In this document: positions 45,326-55,882 of the stretch, piece by piece
How positions within the stretch are numbered: the first letter of the stretch is position 1
Layout: every line of letters starts with the position of its first letter
Origin: Burkholderiales bacterium
Lineage (GTDB): Bacteria > Pseudomonadota > Gammaproteobacteria > Burkholderiales > Burkholderiaceae_C
Length of the DNA: 55,882 nt
Direction: 5' to 3'
NCBI GenBank assembly: GCA_003963005.1
Contig: RXJW01000125.1
Location: 1-55,882 of the forward strand
Program-made: the position numbers and the translations under genes
Notes under the pieces: model-generated
What the model was told of the DNA's origin: nothing
Databases searched by the model: none
What the model saw: the letters and a program-made list of their open reading frames with translations, nothing else

Positions 45326-46555
45326 TCACGCCGGGCTGGGTGCCGGCTGGGTGCGGAAGAAACGGAGGGTGATGACGAGCGCCGCCGCCTGGAGGGCCGC
45401 GCAGGCGAAGAAGGGCAGCCCCATGAGCGGATCGCTCGGCGGGCGGTGCGAGACCTCGCCGAGCAGCGTGAGCCCGAGCAGGGGGGCGATGACGGCCATC
45501 AGGCTGTTCAGCGAGGACAGCGCGCCCATCGCCTGGCCCTGGTGCGCCGCGCTGGCCGCATTCGAGATGAAGCTCTGCAGGGCTGCGGCCGCGACACCGC
45601 CGAGCAGGTTCAGGCCGATGATGCCGTACATCATCCAGCCGTCGGTCGCGAGCCCATAGCACAGGTAGGCCAGCGTGGCAGACGCCATGCTGATCATCGC
45701 CAGCCTCTGGGTGCCGAACCGATGCAGCAAGGGGCGCAGCAGCACGCCCTGGCTGATGACCGAGGCGACGCCCACCACGACGAGCGACCAGCTGACGGCC
45801 AGGGGGCCCCAGCCGAACCGGAACTTGGTGTACAGGACCCAGGTGTTGTGAAGCGTGAACTGGGCGAGCGTCGACAGGGCGATCACCGCCACCAGCGGCC
45901 CGACCCCCTGCAAGGCCGCCAGGCCGCGCAAGGCGCTTGCCGGGTTGGCCTTTTTCCAGTCGAAGGGGCTGCGGCGGTCCAGCGGCAGCGATTCCGGCAG
46001 TACGAAGAAGCCGTAGCACCAGTTCAGGATGGCCATCGAGCCGGCCGCGAAGAACGGCCAGTGGACGTCATAGTGCCCCAGCCAACCGCCGATGACCGGG
46101 CCGAGAATGAAGCCGATCCCGAACATGGCGCCGAGTTGGCCGAAACGCCGGGCGCGGTCCTCGGGAGCCGTGATGTCGGCCACGTAGGCATTCGCAATCG
46201 CGACATTGGCCTGCATGGCGCCGGAAAACAGGCGCACGACGACCAGCATCCACAGCGCCGTGGCCAGGGCCGTCACGAAGAAGCTCAAGGCCAGGCCCGC
46301 GAAGCCGATCAGCAGTACCGGACGGCGACCGAAGCGGTCGGACAGCGCACCGAGCACGGGCGAGCCGATGAAATTGGCCACACCGAAGGCCATCGTCACC
46401 AGCAGGAAGGCAGCCGTCTGCTCGTCGTTGCTCTGCGTGAACGTGCCCACGATGTGGGGCAGCACCGGCACCATCAGGCCGATGGAGATCATGTCGATCA
46501 GCACGGCGGCCAGGATGAAGCCCATGGCCGGGGCGCGTTGCGGGGTGGAACTCAT
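45326..46555 (-). CDS. MFS transporter, DHA1/TetA-like
   Basis: A 409-residue, 12-helix major facilitator superfamily protein. The loop 2-3 signature is [21 protein letters not shown] and the start is [63 protein letters not shown] is the antiporter motif C region of the drug:H+ antiporter family with tetracycline-type members. The substrate is unknown. It lies between guaB (terminated 62 bases upstream of its start) and guaA (10 bases downstream), so it probably shares its transcript with guaA and not guaB. Confidence 0.88.
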   Translation of the reverse strand: MSSTPQRAPAMGFILAAVLIDMISIGLMVPVLPHIVGTFTQSNDEQTAAFLLVTMAFGVANFIGSPVLGALSDRFGRRPVLLIGFAGLALSFFVTALATALWMLVVVRLFSGAMQANVAIANAYVADITAPEDRARRFGQLGAMFGIGFILGPVIGGWLGHYDVHWPFFAAGSMAILNWCYGFFVLPESLPLDRRSPFDWKKANPASALRGLAALQGVGPLVAVIALSTLAQFTLHNTWVLYTKFRFGWGPLAVSWSLVVVGVASVISQGVLLRPLLHRFGTQRLAMISMASATLAYLCYGLATDGWMMYGIIGLNLLGGVAAAALQSFISNAASAAHQGQAMGALSSLNSLMAVIAPLLGLTLLGEVSHRPPSDPLMGLPFFACAALQAAALVITLRFFRTQPAPSPA

Positions 46556-46565
46556 CAGTTGGCAG

Positions 46566-46601
46566 AAAAAGAGAAACGGGGCGAACTGACGTCGCCCCGT
46601 T
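46566..46601 (-). terminator. Terminator of guaB
   Basis: The 10-bp stem AACGGGGCGA / TCGCCCCGTT (loop of 7) is followed on the minus strand by TCTCTTTTTCTG. It lies 16 bases after the guaB stop codon. Confidence 0.82.
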
Positions 46602-46616
46602 GTCACTGCTTTCAGC

Positions 46617-48086
<1,470 letters not shown>

Positions 48087-48146
48087 GAGGAAAGCTCCAG
48101 ACGCAAAGCGGCATTATACGGAAGGCCTGGGAAGTACACTGAACCC

Positions 48147-48650
48147 ATGCGACACACGACCCTGCTCATCGCCCTGGTCAGCCTGTTCCTGGTGACGCCC
48201 GCCCACGCCCAATGGAAGTGGCGCGACGCCAAGGGCGCGGTCCAGTACAGCGACATGCCGCCGCCGCCGGGCACGCCGGAGAAGGACATCCTGCAGCGGC
48301 CCTACGTGGCGAAACCGACCATCGTCGTCGCGCCGCCGTCGGCCGCAGCCAGCGCCGAGGCGGCCCCCAGGCCGGCGGCGAGCGCGCCGACCAAGGCCGA
48401 GCTGGACGCCGCCGCCAAGCAGAAGAAGGACCAGGACGCCGAGGCCGCCAAGCAGAAGGAAGAAGAGCGCCGCGCCGCTGCCCAGCGCCGCGAGAACTGC
48501 GCGCGGGCCCAGGCCAACCTGCGCGACCTCCAGAGCGGCACGCGCCTGACGCGCACCAACGACAAGGGCGAGCGCGTGTTCATGGAAGAGGCGCAGATCG
48601 CGGCCGAGGTGGCGCGTGCGCGCGACCTCATCACCAGCGAATGCCGCTGA
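48147..48650 (+). CDS. DUF4124-domain periplasmic protein
   Basis: A 167-residue protein. A signal peptide ([16 protein letters not shown], cleavage before QWKW) leads to a DUF4124 motif ([23 protein letters not shown]). An Ala/Pro spacer, a Lys/Glu/Ala-rich coiled coil (about 90-120) and a conserved C-terminal segment with two cysteines ([18 protein letters not shown] and SECR) follow. It lies divergently next to guaB, as in other Burkholderiales. Function is unknown. Confidence 0.88.
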   Translation: MRHTTLLIALVSLFLVTPAHAQWKWRDAKGAVQYSDMPPPPGTPEKDILQRPYVAKPTIVVAPPSAAASAEAAPRPAASAPTKAELDAAAKQKKDQDAEAAKQKEEERRAAAQRRENCARAQANLRDLQSGTRLTRTNDKGERVFMEEAQIAAEVARARDLITSECR

Positions 48651-48662
48651 ACGCCGGCTGAC

Positions 48663-48989
48663 TCAGCCCTTGTCGGCCTTGGCCGGCTGCGGCCGGTGGC
48701 GGGACACGATGCGCTCGCCCCGCTTGGCATAGCGCTGGCGCCGTGCTTCCTTCGGGTCGACCGTGAGCGGCCGGTAGACCTCGATGCGGTCACGCTCGCG
48801 CAGTGGCGTCTGCAACGAACGGATCCTGCCCCAGATGCCGACACGAAGCGTGTCCAGTGGGGCCGTGTGCGCCGCCATGAAATCGGCGCATCCCTGCAGC
48901 GCGGCCTCCAGCGTCGCGCCCTCGGGCACCTCCAGCCAGCGGTGTTGGACGTCGCCGGGACCTGGGCTCCAGACCAGTTCAATCCGCAC
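48663..48989 (-). CDS. rnfH: RnfH family protein
   Basis: A 108-residue protein with a ubiquitin-like beta-grasp RnfH domain: [68 protein letters not shown]. The GTG start at 48989 overlaps the ratA end by 11 bases. It is named after the rnf cluster but accompanies ratA in most Proteobacteria. The basic C-terminal tail after residue 90 is not conserved. Role unknown. Confidence 0.9.
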   Translation of the reverse strand: MRIELVWSPGPGDVQHRWLEVPEGATLEAALQGCADFMAAHTAPLDTLRVGIWGRIRSLQTPLRERDRIEVYRPLTVDPKEARRQRYAKRGERIVSRHRPQPAKADKG

Positions 48990-49437
48990 CGTGCAAACTC
49001 TCTGCGCGCTGGACGAAACTGTCGACGAAGGTATTGGCGATGCGGTCGAACACCGGACTCACAACGGCCTCCAGAGCCCCGCTGCTGAAGGCGTAGTTCA
49101 GCTCGAACGCGATCTTGCAGGCCGAAGCCTCGGCATCGCTGCCGGGCTTGTTCAGCGGCAGGAACTCCCACACACCGTCCAGCCGCGAGAACGGGCCATC
49201 AACCAGTTCCATGCGCACGCTGCGGCCTTCCTCGTTGCGGTTGCGCGTGGTGAAGGCATGCTTCACACCGGCATACGCCAGGTGCAGCCGGGCGGTGACG
49301 CTGTCCCCCTCGCGCGCCAGCACCTCGACCTTGCTGCACCACGGCAGGAACTCCGGGTAGCGCTCCACCTGCGTCACCAGCTCATACATCTCGCGGGGCG
49401 TGTGCCACAGCAGAACGGACTTTTTGACCTGCTTCAT
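48979..49437 (-). CDS. ratA: RatA family protein (type II toxin-antitoxin toxin / Coq10-like START domain)
   Basis: A 152-residue START-like protein. It begins [34 protein letters not shown] and includes [33 protein letters not shown]. In E. coli RatA blocks 70S ribosome association; the same fold in mitochondria (Coq10) binds coenzyme Q. ATG 49437 is the family start. It is divergent from smpB, with 46 bases between start codons. Confidence 0.92.
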   Translation of the reverse strand: MKQVKKSVLLWHTPREMYELVTQVERYPEFLPWCSKVEVLAREGDSVTARLHLAYAGVKHAFTTRNRNEEGRSVRMELVDGPFSRLDGVWEFLPLNKPGSDAEASACKIAFELNYAFSSGALEAVVSPVFDRIANTFVDSFVQRAESLHGAD

Positions 49438-49483
49438 AGAATGCCGGGATTGTAAGAAGGGCCTCGGCCCCCACATCGCCTCC

Positions 49484-49945
49484 ATGTCCATTGCCGAGAA
49501 CCGCCGCGCCCGCTACGACTACCACATCGAGGAGCAATTCGAGGCCGGCGTCGTGCTGTCAGGCTGGGAGATCAAGGCCATCCGCGCCGGCCAGGTGCAA
49601 TTGACTGACGGCTACGTGCTGATCCGCGATGGCGAGCTGTACCTCATCGGCTGCCGCATCAACGCGCTGCGCAGCGCCTCCACCCACGTCAACCCCGAAG
49701 CCGACCGCACCAAGAAGCTCCTGATGCACAAGGCCGAGATCAAGCGGCTGATCGGCAAGGTCGAGCAGCGCGGCTTCACCCTCGTGCCGCTGAACCTGCA
49801 TTACAAGGGCGGCCGCGTGAAGGCCGACATCGCACTGGCCAAGGGCAAGGCCCAGCACGACAAGCGCGAGACCGAGAAGAAGCGGGATTGGGAGCGAGAA
49901 AAGGGACAGTTGATGCGGCACGCATCAACAGGCCGCAAGGCCTGA
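49484..49945 (+). CDS. smpB: SsrA (tmRNA)-binding protein SmpB
   Basis: A 153-residue protein that binds tmRNA and brings it to stalled ribosomes. Family marks are [100 protein letters not shown]. The C-terminal helix [14 protein letters not shown], which enters the mRNA channel, is followed by the odd end HASTGRKA. That end is encoded by the first unit of a 79-bp tandem repeat, which also supplies the stop codon, so the native C-terminus has probably been replaced or extended by the repeat. Confidence 0.96.
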   Translation: MSIAENRRARYDYHIEEQFEAGVVLSGWEIKAIRAGQVQLTDGYVLIRDGELYLIGCRINALRSASTHVNPEADRTKKLLMHKAEIKRLIGKVEQRGFTLVPLNLHYKGGRVKADIALAKGKAQHDKRETEKKRDWEREKGQLMRHASTGRKA

Positions 49946-50075
49946 GGTCCGCGCAGCGGGCCCCTGCAGCTTTCGCCAAAAGGGACAGTTGATGCGGCAC
50001 GCATCAACAGGCCGCAAGGCCTGAGGTCCGCGCAGCGGGCCCCTGCAGCTTTCGCCAAAAGGGGCAGTTGATGCG
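49901..50075. repeat. 79-bp structured tandem repeat at the 3' end of smpB
   Basis: Two complete, visually identical 79-base units (49901-49979 and 49980-50058) and the start of a third (50059-50075, one or two changes). Each full unit contains three hairpins: GTTGATGCG-GCA-CGCATCAAC, AGGCC-GCAA-GGCCT, and GGTCCGC-GCA-GCGGGCC (one G-T pair). Unit 1 starts inside smpB and includes its stop codon. The array ends 22 bases before the stop codon of the convergent metC-like gene. Confidence 0.95.
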
Positions 50076-50096
50076 ACACAAGGTCTCGTCAAAGGG

Positions 50097-51281
50097 CTAG
50101 CCCAGGGCAGCCAGCGCCTGCTCGATGTCGGCCTGCAGGTCGTCCCCGTCTTCCAGCCCGATCGCAAAGCGCACCAGCGTTCGCCCCTCGAAGGGCAGCG
50201 GCAGGTTGCGGCTGCGGCTCATGTCGTAGGGCACGGCCAGGCTCATCGGGCCGGCCCAGGAGTAGCCGATGCCGAAGAGCTGCAGCGCATCGACGAAGGC
50301 ATCGACCTGCTTCGGGCTGTACTCGGGCTTGAACACGACCGAGAACAGGCAGGCCGCGCCCCGGCCGCCGACCGCGCGCCAATGCACATGGCCGGGCGAA
50401 TCAGGCAGCGCCGGGTGCAAGACCCTCGCCACCTCGGGCCGGTCCGCCATCCAGGCCGCCAGCCGGCGCGTGACCCGGTCCTGCGCCGCGTAGCGCAGCG
50501 GCATCGTCGGCAGGCCGCGCAGCACCAGTTCCACGTCGTTCTGCCCCAGGCCGTAGCCGAGGTGCTCATGGGCGTGGTTCAGGCGGTCGTGCAGTTTGCG
50601 GTCACGGGTGCAAACCGAGCCCATCAGCACATCCGCGCCGCCGCTCGCGTACTTCGTCAGCGCCTGCATGACGATGTCGGCGCCCAGCCCCGGATGCTTG
50701 TCCGGCGCCGGCTCGAAACCGTTGAAAGCCAGGCCCGCGCCCCAGGTGTTGTCGAGGGCCGTGATCACGCCGCGCGCCCGGCAGGCGGCCAGGGTGCCGA
50801 GCAGGTCCGGGAACTCCAGCGTGATCGAACCCGCCGCTTCCAGCCACACGAGCCGGGTGTTGTCGCGCAGCTCGGGCACGGTCATCGGGTCGTAGAAGCG
50901 GTGCGTCACGCCCCACTGCGGCAGCCACGATTCGGTCAGGTAGCGGTTCTGGCCGTAGACGTTGTCCGGCACCAGCACCTCGTCGCCCGGGCGCAGCACG
51001 GCAAGCGACGGCAGCGTCACGGCGGCCAGGCCGCTGGGCACGAGCAGGCAATGTTCGGCGTGCTCCAGCGTGGCCAGCCGCGCAGCCAGCGTGTAGCTCG
51101 TGGGCGTGCCGTGCAGGCCGTAGCGGTAGGTCAGGCCGTCGCGCGGCCGGGGCCGGTGCAGGTCGGCCGTATCCTTGAAAAGCACGGTCGAGGCCTTGAC
51201 CACCGGCACCGGGATGGCGTCCCAGCCTTCCGGGGCGCGGTAGGGGTGGTGGATCAGCTCGGTCGCCGGTCCTCGCTTCAC
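50097..51281 (-). CDS. metC: Cystathionine beta-lyase family PLP enzyme
   Basis: A 394-residue Cys/Met-metabolism PLP-dependent enzyme. Motifs are [19 protein letters not shown], the [37 protein letters not shown] phosphate cup, [14 protein letters not shown] and the PLP lysine in [29 protein letters not shown] and the TKY-x2-G-x-AD form match the bacterial MetC subgroup that splits cystathionine to homocysteine, pyruvate and ammonia. The GTG start at 51281 overlaps the rimO stop codon (GTGA). Side roles such as cysteine desulfhydration are possible. Confidence 0.9.
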   Translation of the reverse strand: MKRGPATELIHHPYRAPEGWDAIPVPVVKASTVLFKDTADLHRPRPRDGLTYRYGLHGTPTSYTLAARLATLEHAEHCLLVPSGLAAVTLPSLAVLRPGDEVLVPDNVYGQNRYLTESWLPQWGVTHRFYDPMTVPELRDNTRLVWLEAAGSITLEFPDLLGTLAACRARGVITALDNTWGAGLAFNGFEPAPDKHPGLGADIVMQALTKYASGGADVLMGSVCTRDRKLHDRLNHAHEHLGYGLGQNDVELVLRGLPTMPLRYAAQDRVTRRLAAWMADRPEVARVLHPALPDSPGHVHWRAVGGRGAACLFSVVFKPEYSPKQVDAFVDALQLFGIGYSWAGPMSLAVPYDMSRSRNLPLPFEGRTLVRFAIGLEDGDDLQADIEQALAALG

Positions 51282-52660
51282 ACGAGGCTCCCGACGAGGT
51301 CATGGCCGTCGGCCGCGACGATGCGCACGCGCACGAAGTCGCCCACCTTCATCGTCTTGCTGGCCTTCTCGGGCGGCAGGATCTTGACGGTGCCGTCGAT
51401 CTCCGGTGCATCGGCGTACGAGCGCCCCACCCCGCCCTTGCGTCCCAGCGCCGGGGCCGAGTCGACCAGCACCTGCAGCGTCTGACCGACGCGGGACTGC
51501 AGCTTGGCAGCCGACACCGCTTCAGCCACAGCCATGAAGCGTGCACGGCGCTCTTCGCGCACCTCGTCCGGCAGCGCGCCGGGGATGTCATTGGCGCTGG
51601 CGCCTTCCACGGGCGAGTAGGCGAAGCAGCCGGCACGGTCGATCCGGGCTTCCTGCATGAAGTCCAGCAGATACTGAAACTCTGCCTCCGTCTCGCCCGG
51701 GAAGCCGGCAATGAAGGTGGAGCGGATGACCAGCTCCGGGCAGGCCTCGCGCCAGCGCAGGATGCGCTCCATGTTCTTCTCGCCGTTGGCGGGGCGCTTC
51801 ATGCGCTTGAGCACGTCCGGGTGGGCATGCTGGAAGGGCACGTCCAGGTAAGGCAGCACCAGACCTTCAGCCATCAGCGGCAGCACCTCGTCCACGTGCG
51901 GGTAGGGGTAGACGTAGTGCAGGCGCACCCAGGCACCAAAGGGCTTGGCAATCTCGCCCAGGTGCGCAACCAGGTCGAGCATCTTGGTCTTGACCGGCTT
52001 GCCGTCCCAGAACCCCGTGCGGTACTTCACGTCCACGCCGTAGGCCGAGGTGTCCTGGCTGATGACGAGCAGTTCCTTGACGCCGCTCTCGAACAGTGCG
52101 CGGGCTTCGTTCAGCACGTCGCCGATCGGGCGCGAGACCAGGTCGCCGCGCATGCTCGGGATGATGCAGAACGAGCAGCGGTGGTTGCAGCCTTCGCTGA
52201 TCTTCAGGTAGGCGTAGTGCTTGGGTGTGAGCTTGATGCCGTAGCTGGGCACCAGGTCCACGAATGGGTCGTGCGGCTTGGGCACGTGGGTGTGGACGGC
52301 GTCCATCACCTCCTGCGTGGCGTGCGGCCCGGTCACGGCGAGCACGCTCGGGTGGATCTCGCGCACCAGGCTGCCGGCGTCACTGCTTGAGTGGCCGGCC
52401 TTGGCGCCCAGGCAGCCGGTGACGATCACCTTGCCGTTCTCGGCCAGGGCCTCGCCGATGGTGTCCAGGCTTTCCTTGACGGCGTCGTCGATGAAGCCGC
52501 AGGTGTTGACGATCACCAGGTCGGCCCCGGCGAAGGTCTTGGAGGTCTCGTAGCCCTCGGCGCGGAGCTGGGTGAGGATCAGCTCGGAATCGGTCAGGGC
52601 CTTGGGACAGCCCAGGCTGACGAAGCCGATCTTCGGGACGGAGGTGGTCGTGTCGTTCAT
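51278..52660 (-). CDS. rimO: Ribosomal protein uS12 methylthiotransferase
   Basis: A 460-residue radical-SAM enzyme that adds a methylthio group to an aspartate of ribosomal protein S12. The N-terminal UPF0004 domain carries C18 ([11 protein letters not shown]), C54 (NTCGFIDDA) and C83 (VTGCLGA). The radical-SAM site is [19 protein letters not shown] (C158, C162, C165), and the C-terminal TRAM domain follows. The segment [16 protein letters not shown] is typical of RimO rather than MiaB. It lies 30 bases after phaR and overlaps metC. Confidence 0.97.
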   Translation of the reverse strand: MNDTTTSVPKIGFVSLGCPKALTDSELILTQLRAEGYETSKTFAGADLVIVNTCGFIDDAVKESLDTIGEALAENGKVIVTGCLGAKAGHSSSDAGSLVREIHPSVLAVTGPHATQEVMDAVHTHVPKPHDPFVDLVPSYGIKLTPKHYAYLKISEGCNHRCSFCIIPSMRGDLVSRPIGDVLNEARALFESGVKELLVISQDTSAYGVDVKYRTGFWDGKPVKTKMLDLVAHLGEIAKPFGAWVRLHYVYPYPHVDEVLPLMAEGLVLPYLDVPFQHAHPDVLKRMKRPANGEKNMERILRWREACPELVIRSTFIAGFPGETEAEFQYLLDFMQEARIDRAGCFAYSPVEGASANDIPGALPDEVREERRARFMAVAEAVSAAKLQSRVGQTLQVLVDSAPALGRKGGVGRSYADAPEIDGTVKILPPEKASKTMKVGDFVRVRIVAADGHDLVGSLV

Positions 52661-52690
52661 CGCCGTATTTTCGGCGATGTCAGCGCGGGA

Positions 52691-53218
52691 CTACTTCTTC
52701 GGCCCGAACGGGAACATCACGCCCGCCTGCTTGAGCTGTTCCTGCCACTGGTTCATGAGGTTCTTGGACTGCTCCGCATAGCCGCCCATCAGGCCTGTCC
52801 AGGCCTCGGGCGTGAAGGGCATGCCGGGCGTCTGCTCGGTGAAGCGCTGCTGCATGTCGGTGAAAGCCTGCATCTGACGCTCCAGCAGCCCGCCCATCAC
52901 GCCCTGCATGGCGTGGCCGTAGAACCGGATGATCTGGGCCAGCGAGCTGGTGGAGAACAGCGGCACACCGCCGGTTTCCTCTTCCAGGATGATCTGCAGC
53001 AGGATGGAGCGGGTCAGGTCTTCGTGGGTCTTGGCGTCCTGCACCTCGAACTCCACGCCGTCCAGCACCATGCGCTTCACGTCAGCCAGCGTGATGTAGC
53101 TGCTGGTCTGGGTGTCGTACAGGCGCCGGTTGGGGTACTTCTTGAGGATGCGCAGCCCGGGCTTGGTGTCGCCGCCCTCGTCAGTCGTCGGTGCCGCTTT
53201 CTTGCGGGCAGTCGCCAT
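52691..53218 (-). CDS. phaR: Polyhydroxyalkanoate synthesis repressor PhaR
   Basis: A 175-residue regulator. The N-terminal DNA-binding PHB/PHA accumulation domain reads RILKKYPNRRLYDTQTSSYITLADVKRMV, followed by the family region DLTRSILLQIILEEE and the C-terminal part rich in Met and Gln (GHAMQGVMGGLLERQMQAFTDMQQRF). PhaR binds PHB granules and represses phasin genes when no granules are present. AGGAG lies upstream of ATG 53218. It heads the minus-strand run phaR, rimO, metC; phaZ in this window acts in the same storage cycle. Confidence 0.95.
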   Translation of the reverse strand: MATARKKAAPTTDEGGDTKPGLRILKKYPNRRLYDTQTSSYITLADVKRMVLDGVEFEVQDAKTHEDLTRSILLQIILEEETGGVPLFSTSSLAQIIRFYGHAMQGVMGGLLERQMQAFTDMQQRFTEQTPGMPFTPEAWTGLMGGYAEQSKNLMNQWQEQLKQAGVMFPFGPKK

Positions 53219-53281
53219 GCGGAAGTCTCCTGTGCAGTGCAGCAAATTCTAGGCAGGCGCTGACGGTCCGTTCGGACGGGT

Positions 53282-55657
53282 TTACCTGGGGCTTGCCACC
53301 GCGGTGCCGGGTGCGGTGAGCAACAGGCGTGCGATCAGCTGCGTCAACTTGCGCGCCGGCAGGGGCTTGTAGGCGAGGGTGATGCCGAGCGCCTCACAGC
53401 GTGCCTGCACGTCCGCACTCATGTCCCCGGTGATCAACACCGCCGGCACGCCACGCCAGGATCCGCCCCGGCCGAGCAGCACGGCCAGTGCGTCGAGGCT
53501 GTCGCCGGTGCCGAGATGAAAGTCCGACAGCACCAACTGCGGCTGAGCAATCCCGGCAGCAGCCAGCTGGCGCTGCAGCGCCTCCAGCGACGGCGCCGCA
53601 TGAGCGGCGTAGCCGCGCAAGCTCAACAGCTCATGCATCGCGTGGCGGATCTCGTCGTCATCGTCGACCAGACCGATGACCTGGCCCGCACCGGCCGGCT
53701 CCGCCGAAGCGTCATCGTCCGGCACGGGTCCGTCCGCAGCGGACAAGCGCAGCATGAAGCAGCTGCCCTGGCCCGGCGAAGAGCGCAAGGCCAGGTGGTG
53801 CCCCAGCAGCATCGCCGATCGCCGCACGATGGCCAGGCCGATGCCCAGGCCTTCGGCCGAGCCGGCGCGGTCCAGGCGCACATAGTCAGAGAAGACCGAC
53901 TCCTGATCTTCCACGCGGATGCCCGGCCCGGTGTCCGTCACGCTGATCACCCAATCGCCACCATCGCGGTCGGCTCGCAGCTGCACGGCACCTGACGCGG
54001 TGTACTTGATGGCGTTGGACAGCAGATTCATCACCATGCGGCGCAGCAGATGGGCATCGCTGAGCACCGTGCCCTGGACCTCGTCGATGCCAAGGCGCAG
54101 GCCCTTGCCGATCGCCGCCACCATGAATTGCGAGCGCATGTCTTCGAACAGCTCGCCCAGCGAGAGCGGTCCGACACTGGGCTCGTAGCGGTCGGACTCC
54201 AGCCGCGACAGGTCGAACAGCGCATCGAGCAGGTCCGACAGGCTCGTGCTCGACCGACGGATCGCTTCGATGGCGCCCTGCCCCTCCGCCGGCATCTTGG
54301 CGGCGGCGACTTCGGCGAGCATGCCCAGCGCGTGCGCCGGCTGGCGGAGGTCGTGGCAGGCGGCCGCCAGCATGCGCGTGCGCGAGGCATGGAGCTCACT
54401 GAGCCGCGCATTGGCCCGGGACAGGTCGTCGTTCAGCCCTTCCAGCTTGTCCTGCGCCGCACGCAGGGCGGCAAGCGCCTGTTCGGCCTGCGCCTGGGCG
54501 CGCCGAGCACGGTCGCGCTCCGCTTCGAGTTCTGCCAGCTGACCGCGGATGCGCAGCCCCGCGACACGGGTGCGGGCAGCGGTCCCGGCGAGTTGGTCAC
54601 GCAGGGGCAGCAGCACGTCCAGCGCCTCGGCCAGCCGCGCCTTGTCGCCCAGCGAGCGCGCGCACCGGGCGCATCCTTCCAGCGCCAGCAGGCGGAACAC
54701 ACGCTCGCCATCCAGGCCGACCGTCGTTGTTGCATCGGTGAACGCGCGCCACGCGTCATCGAATCGCCCCTCCGCCATCAGCGCATGCCCCTGGGCCGTC
54801 TGAGCCAGCGCCAGGTCTTCGACGTAGGGCGCCTGGCCCGCCAGCGCCAACGCCCGTGCCGACCAGGTCGAGGCCTCCGCCCGCCCGAGCGCTGCCGCAC
54901 TCAGCGAGGCCACGGCCCAGATCTGGTTGCCCCGGTAGGGCAAGTCGCCGGGATCCGACAGCAGCGGCAGACACCGCGCCAACGCCTCCTCCGAGCGGCC
55001 GAGCCGCCACAGGCACTGGCCGATGTTCGCAGCGATCAGGGCCAGCAGGTGCGTGGCGCCGGCGGCGCGGGCCAGCTCCCAGGCGCGCTCGAACGACTCC
55101 AGCCCGTCCTCGGTGTTGCCCGAACAGTAGTAGACCGTCCCGATGTTGGATTCGATGCTCGCGGCGAGCCCCGTCTCGTCCGTCGACTTGCAGGTCTCGC
55201 GAGCGCGCAGGAGGTCGTAGAGCGCCTCGTCCCAATGGCCGAGCTGCTTGTGCCAGCTGCCGCAGCCATTGGAGAACACCAGCGACTCGAACACCGGCAC
55301 CGGCTCGAGGCCAAGCACCTGCGTCAGCGCCTCCTGGGCCGCCGAGAGCGCGGCGTCCACGCGGTTGCTGCGACTGTGGGCCAGGGCCTCGCCGTACCGC
55401 GCGATGGCCGCCCAGCGCCGCTCGCCCGCCGCCTCCAGCCCCGCCCGCTGGGCGCGCAGGCGATCAGCGGCGTCGACGAATGCATCACCGAACCGGATGG
55501 TCGCGATGCAGGCGACGACATCGGCCTGCCGACGCAGGCCCTCGGGGCGACCGGCCGCGTTCTCGGCCAGTCGATGCGCGAGCTGCGCCTCGTCGAGGTT
55601 GCGGTACTGACCTCGCCACGCGCGCTCCACACGTTCGGCAAATTCGTTGTCTGTCAT
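53282..55657 (-). CDS. Soluble hybrid histidine kinase with TPR-like sensor region
   Basis: A 791-residue protein with no membrane segment or signal peptide, so it senses inside the cell. The N-terminal half (to about 365) is helical repeats of the MalT/TPR kind (for example SNIGTVYYCSGNTEDGLESFERAWELARAAG). A coiled coil follows (about 371-423). The dimer and phosphoacceptor domain has H435 in AACHDLRQPAHALGMLAE. The ATPase domain has N548 (NLLSNAIKYT), DTGPGI and GLGIGLAIV. A receiver domain (about 660-770) has the phosphate aspartate D712 in VLSDFHLG and K764. ATG 55657 was chosen as the first plausible start. No separate response regulator is adjacent, so its output is unknown. Confidence 0.92.
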   Translation of the reverse strand: MTDNEFAERVERAWRGQYRNLDEAQLAHRLAENAAGRPEGLRRQADVVACIATIRFGDAFVDAADRLRAQRAGLEAAGERRWAAIARYGEALAHSRSNRVDAALSAAQEALTQVLGLEPVPVFESLVFSNGCGSWHKQLGHWDEALYDLLRARETCKSTDETGLAASIESNIGTVYYCSGNTEDGLESFERAWELARAAGATHLLALIAANIGQCLWRLGRSEEALARCLPLLSDPGDLPYRGNQIWAVASLSAAALGRAEASTWSARALALAGQAPYVEDLALAQTAQGHALMAEGRFDDAWRAFTDATTTVGLDGERVFRLLALEGCARCARSLGDKARLAEALDVLLPLRDQLAGTAARTRVAGLRIRGQLAELEAERDRARRAQAQAEQALAALRAAQDKLEGLNDDLSRANARLSELHASRTRMLAAACHDLRQPAHALGMLAEVAAAKMPAEGQGAIEAIRRSSTSLSDLLDALFDLSRLESDRYEPSVGPLSLGELFEDMRSQFMVAAIGKGLRLGIDEVQGTVLSDAHLLRRMVMNLLSNAIKYTASGAVQLRADRDGGDWVISVTDTGPGIRVEDQESVFSDYVRLDRAGSAEGLGIGLAIVRRSAMLLGHHLALRSSPGQGSCFMLRLSAADGPVPDDDASAEPAGAGQVIGLVDDDDEIRHAMHELLSLRGYAAHAAPSLEALQRQLAAAGIAQPQLVLSDFHLGTGDSLDALAVLLGRGGSWRGVPAVLITGDMSADVQARCEALGITLAYKPLPARKLTQLIARLLLTAPGTAVASPR

Positions 55658-55738
55658 CGCAGGCAGCTGTAGGCTGTTCGCGCATTCTGAGCGGAAACGA
55701 GCGCTGCCAGCTCGGCCGTGCGACGACACGACGAACAC

Positions 55739-55776
55739 GAAAGAAAAAGCCCCCGGTTCTTGCGAACCGGGGGCTT
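55739..55776 (-). terminator. Terminator of the tRNA-Val gene
   Basis: A 13-bp stem (AAGCCCCCGGTTC / GAACCGGGGGCTT, loop of 4) lies 16 bases after the tRNA. On the minus strand it is followed by TTTTTCTTTC. Confidence 0.9.
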
Positions 55777-55791
55777 CCCAACTTCAGAATT

Positions 55792-55868
55792 TGGTAGGCG
55801 CGATTGGATTCGAACCAACGACCCCCACCATGTCAAGGTGGTGCTCTAACCAACTGAGCTACGCGCCT
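55792..55868 (-). tRNA. tRNA-Val, anticodon GAC
   Basis: A 77-base tRNA with the acceptor stem AGGCGCG / CGCGCCT and the encoded 3' CCA. It has a normal D arm (TAGCTCAGTTGGTTAGAGC), anticodon stem CACCA / TGGTG with loop TTGACAT (anticodon GAC at 55834-55832), and the T arm GGTTCGAATCC. It reads GUC and GUU valine codons. The promoter lies beyond the window edge. Confidence 0.97.
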
Positions 55869-55882
55869 GAAGAGCTGCGCAC

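Noticed and set aside
49901..50075. CRISPR array
   Set aside because: The 79-base units are directly adjacent with no distinct spacers, and there are no cas genes.
53246..53281. Terminator between the histidine kinase and phaR
   Set aside because: A GTCCG-TT-CGGAC hairpin is present, but it has no T-run on the minus strand, so read-through from the kinase gene into phaR remains possible.

Overview
The window is a G+C-rich (roughly two-thirds by eye) chromosomal segment of a betaproteobacterium. It most resembles Burkholderiales of the Rubrivivax/Leptothrix/Ideonella group. This rests on gene content and order: a cbb3 oxidase cluster next to hemN and fnr; the block xseA, exbB, exbD, lpxK, trm112, kdsB, adk; the smpB-ratA-rnfH-DUF4124-guaB neighbourhood; and PHA genes (phaZ, phaR). 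No phage, transposase, CRISPR array or plasmid gene is visible. The genus is an inference.

Layout. 1-2466: the 3' end of a monomeric isocitrate dehydrogenase, a CMD-family protein, and the dimeric isocitrate dehydrogenase icd. 2536-14590: a microaerobic respiration block with a TauE/SafE-like membrane protein, hemN, fnr, ndh, a small membrane protein, a short FixH-like protein, ccoG, ccoP, ccoQ, ccoO, ccoN, ccoS and ccoI. Three palindromes matching the FNR box sit upstream of hemN/fnr, ccoN and ccoI. 14666-17941: a cupin, a GST, a PHB depolymerase and an iron superoxide dismutase. 18000-24303: xseA; a proton-channel pair (ExbB/ExbD type) joined to lpxK, trm112 and kdsB; adk; and a short-chain dehydrogenase under a palindromic operator. 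24404-28203: a tonB-exbB-exbD-exbD-TPR operon. 28675-35129: a Yej-like peptide ABC transporter with an unusual double-anchored binding protein. 35262-40411: ldcA, tadA, the 5-oxoprolinase genes pxpBCA, a DUF72 protein and a small membrane protein. 40658-43108: a secreted sedolisin peptidase. 43708-49945: guaA, an MFS transporter, guaB, a DUF4124 protein, rnfH, ratA and smpB. 50097-55868: a metC-like lyase, rimO, phaR, a soluble hybrid histidine kinase and tRNA-Val(GAC).

The most coherent system is the low-oxygen module. FNR senses oxygen, HemN makes haem without oxygen, CcoNOQP is the high-affinity oxidase, and CcoG, CcoH-like, CcoI and CcoS assemble it. The FNR-box spacing predicts that hemN, fnr and ccoI are transcribed from their own start codons (leaderless mRNAs), while ccoN has a normal Shine-Dalgarno leader.

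Two repeat signals are not explained by genes. One is a structured element found directly after the stop codons of fnr, ccoN and sodB, with compensatory changes between two copies. The other is a 79-bp tandem repeat that starts inside the 3' end of smpB and carries three hairpins per unit.
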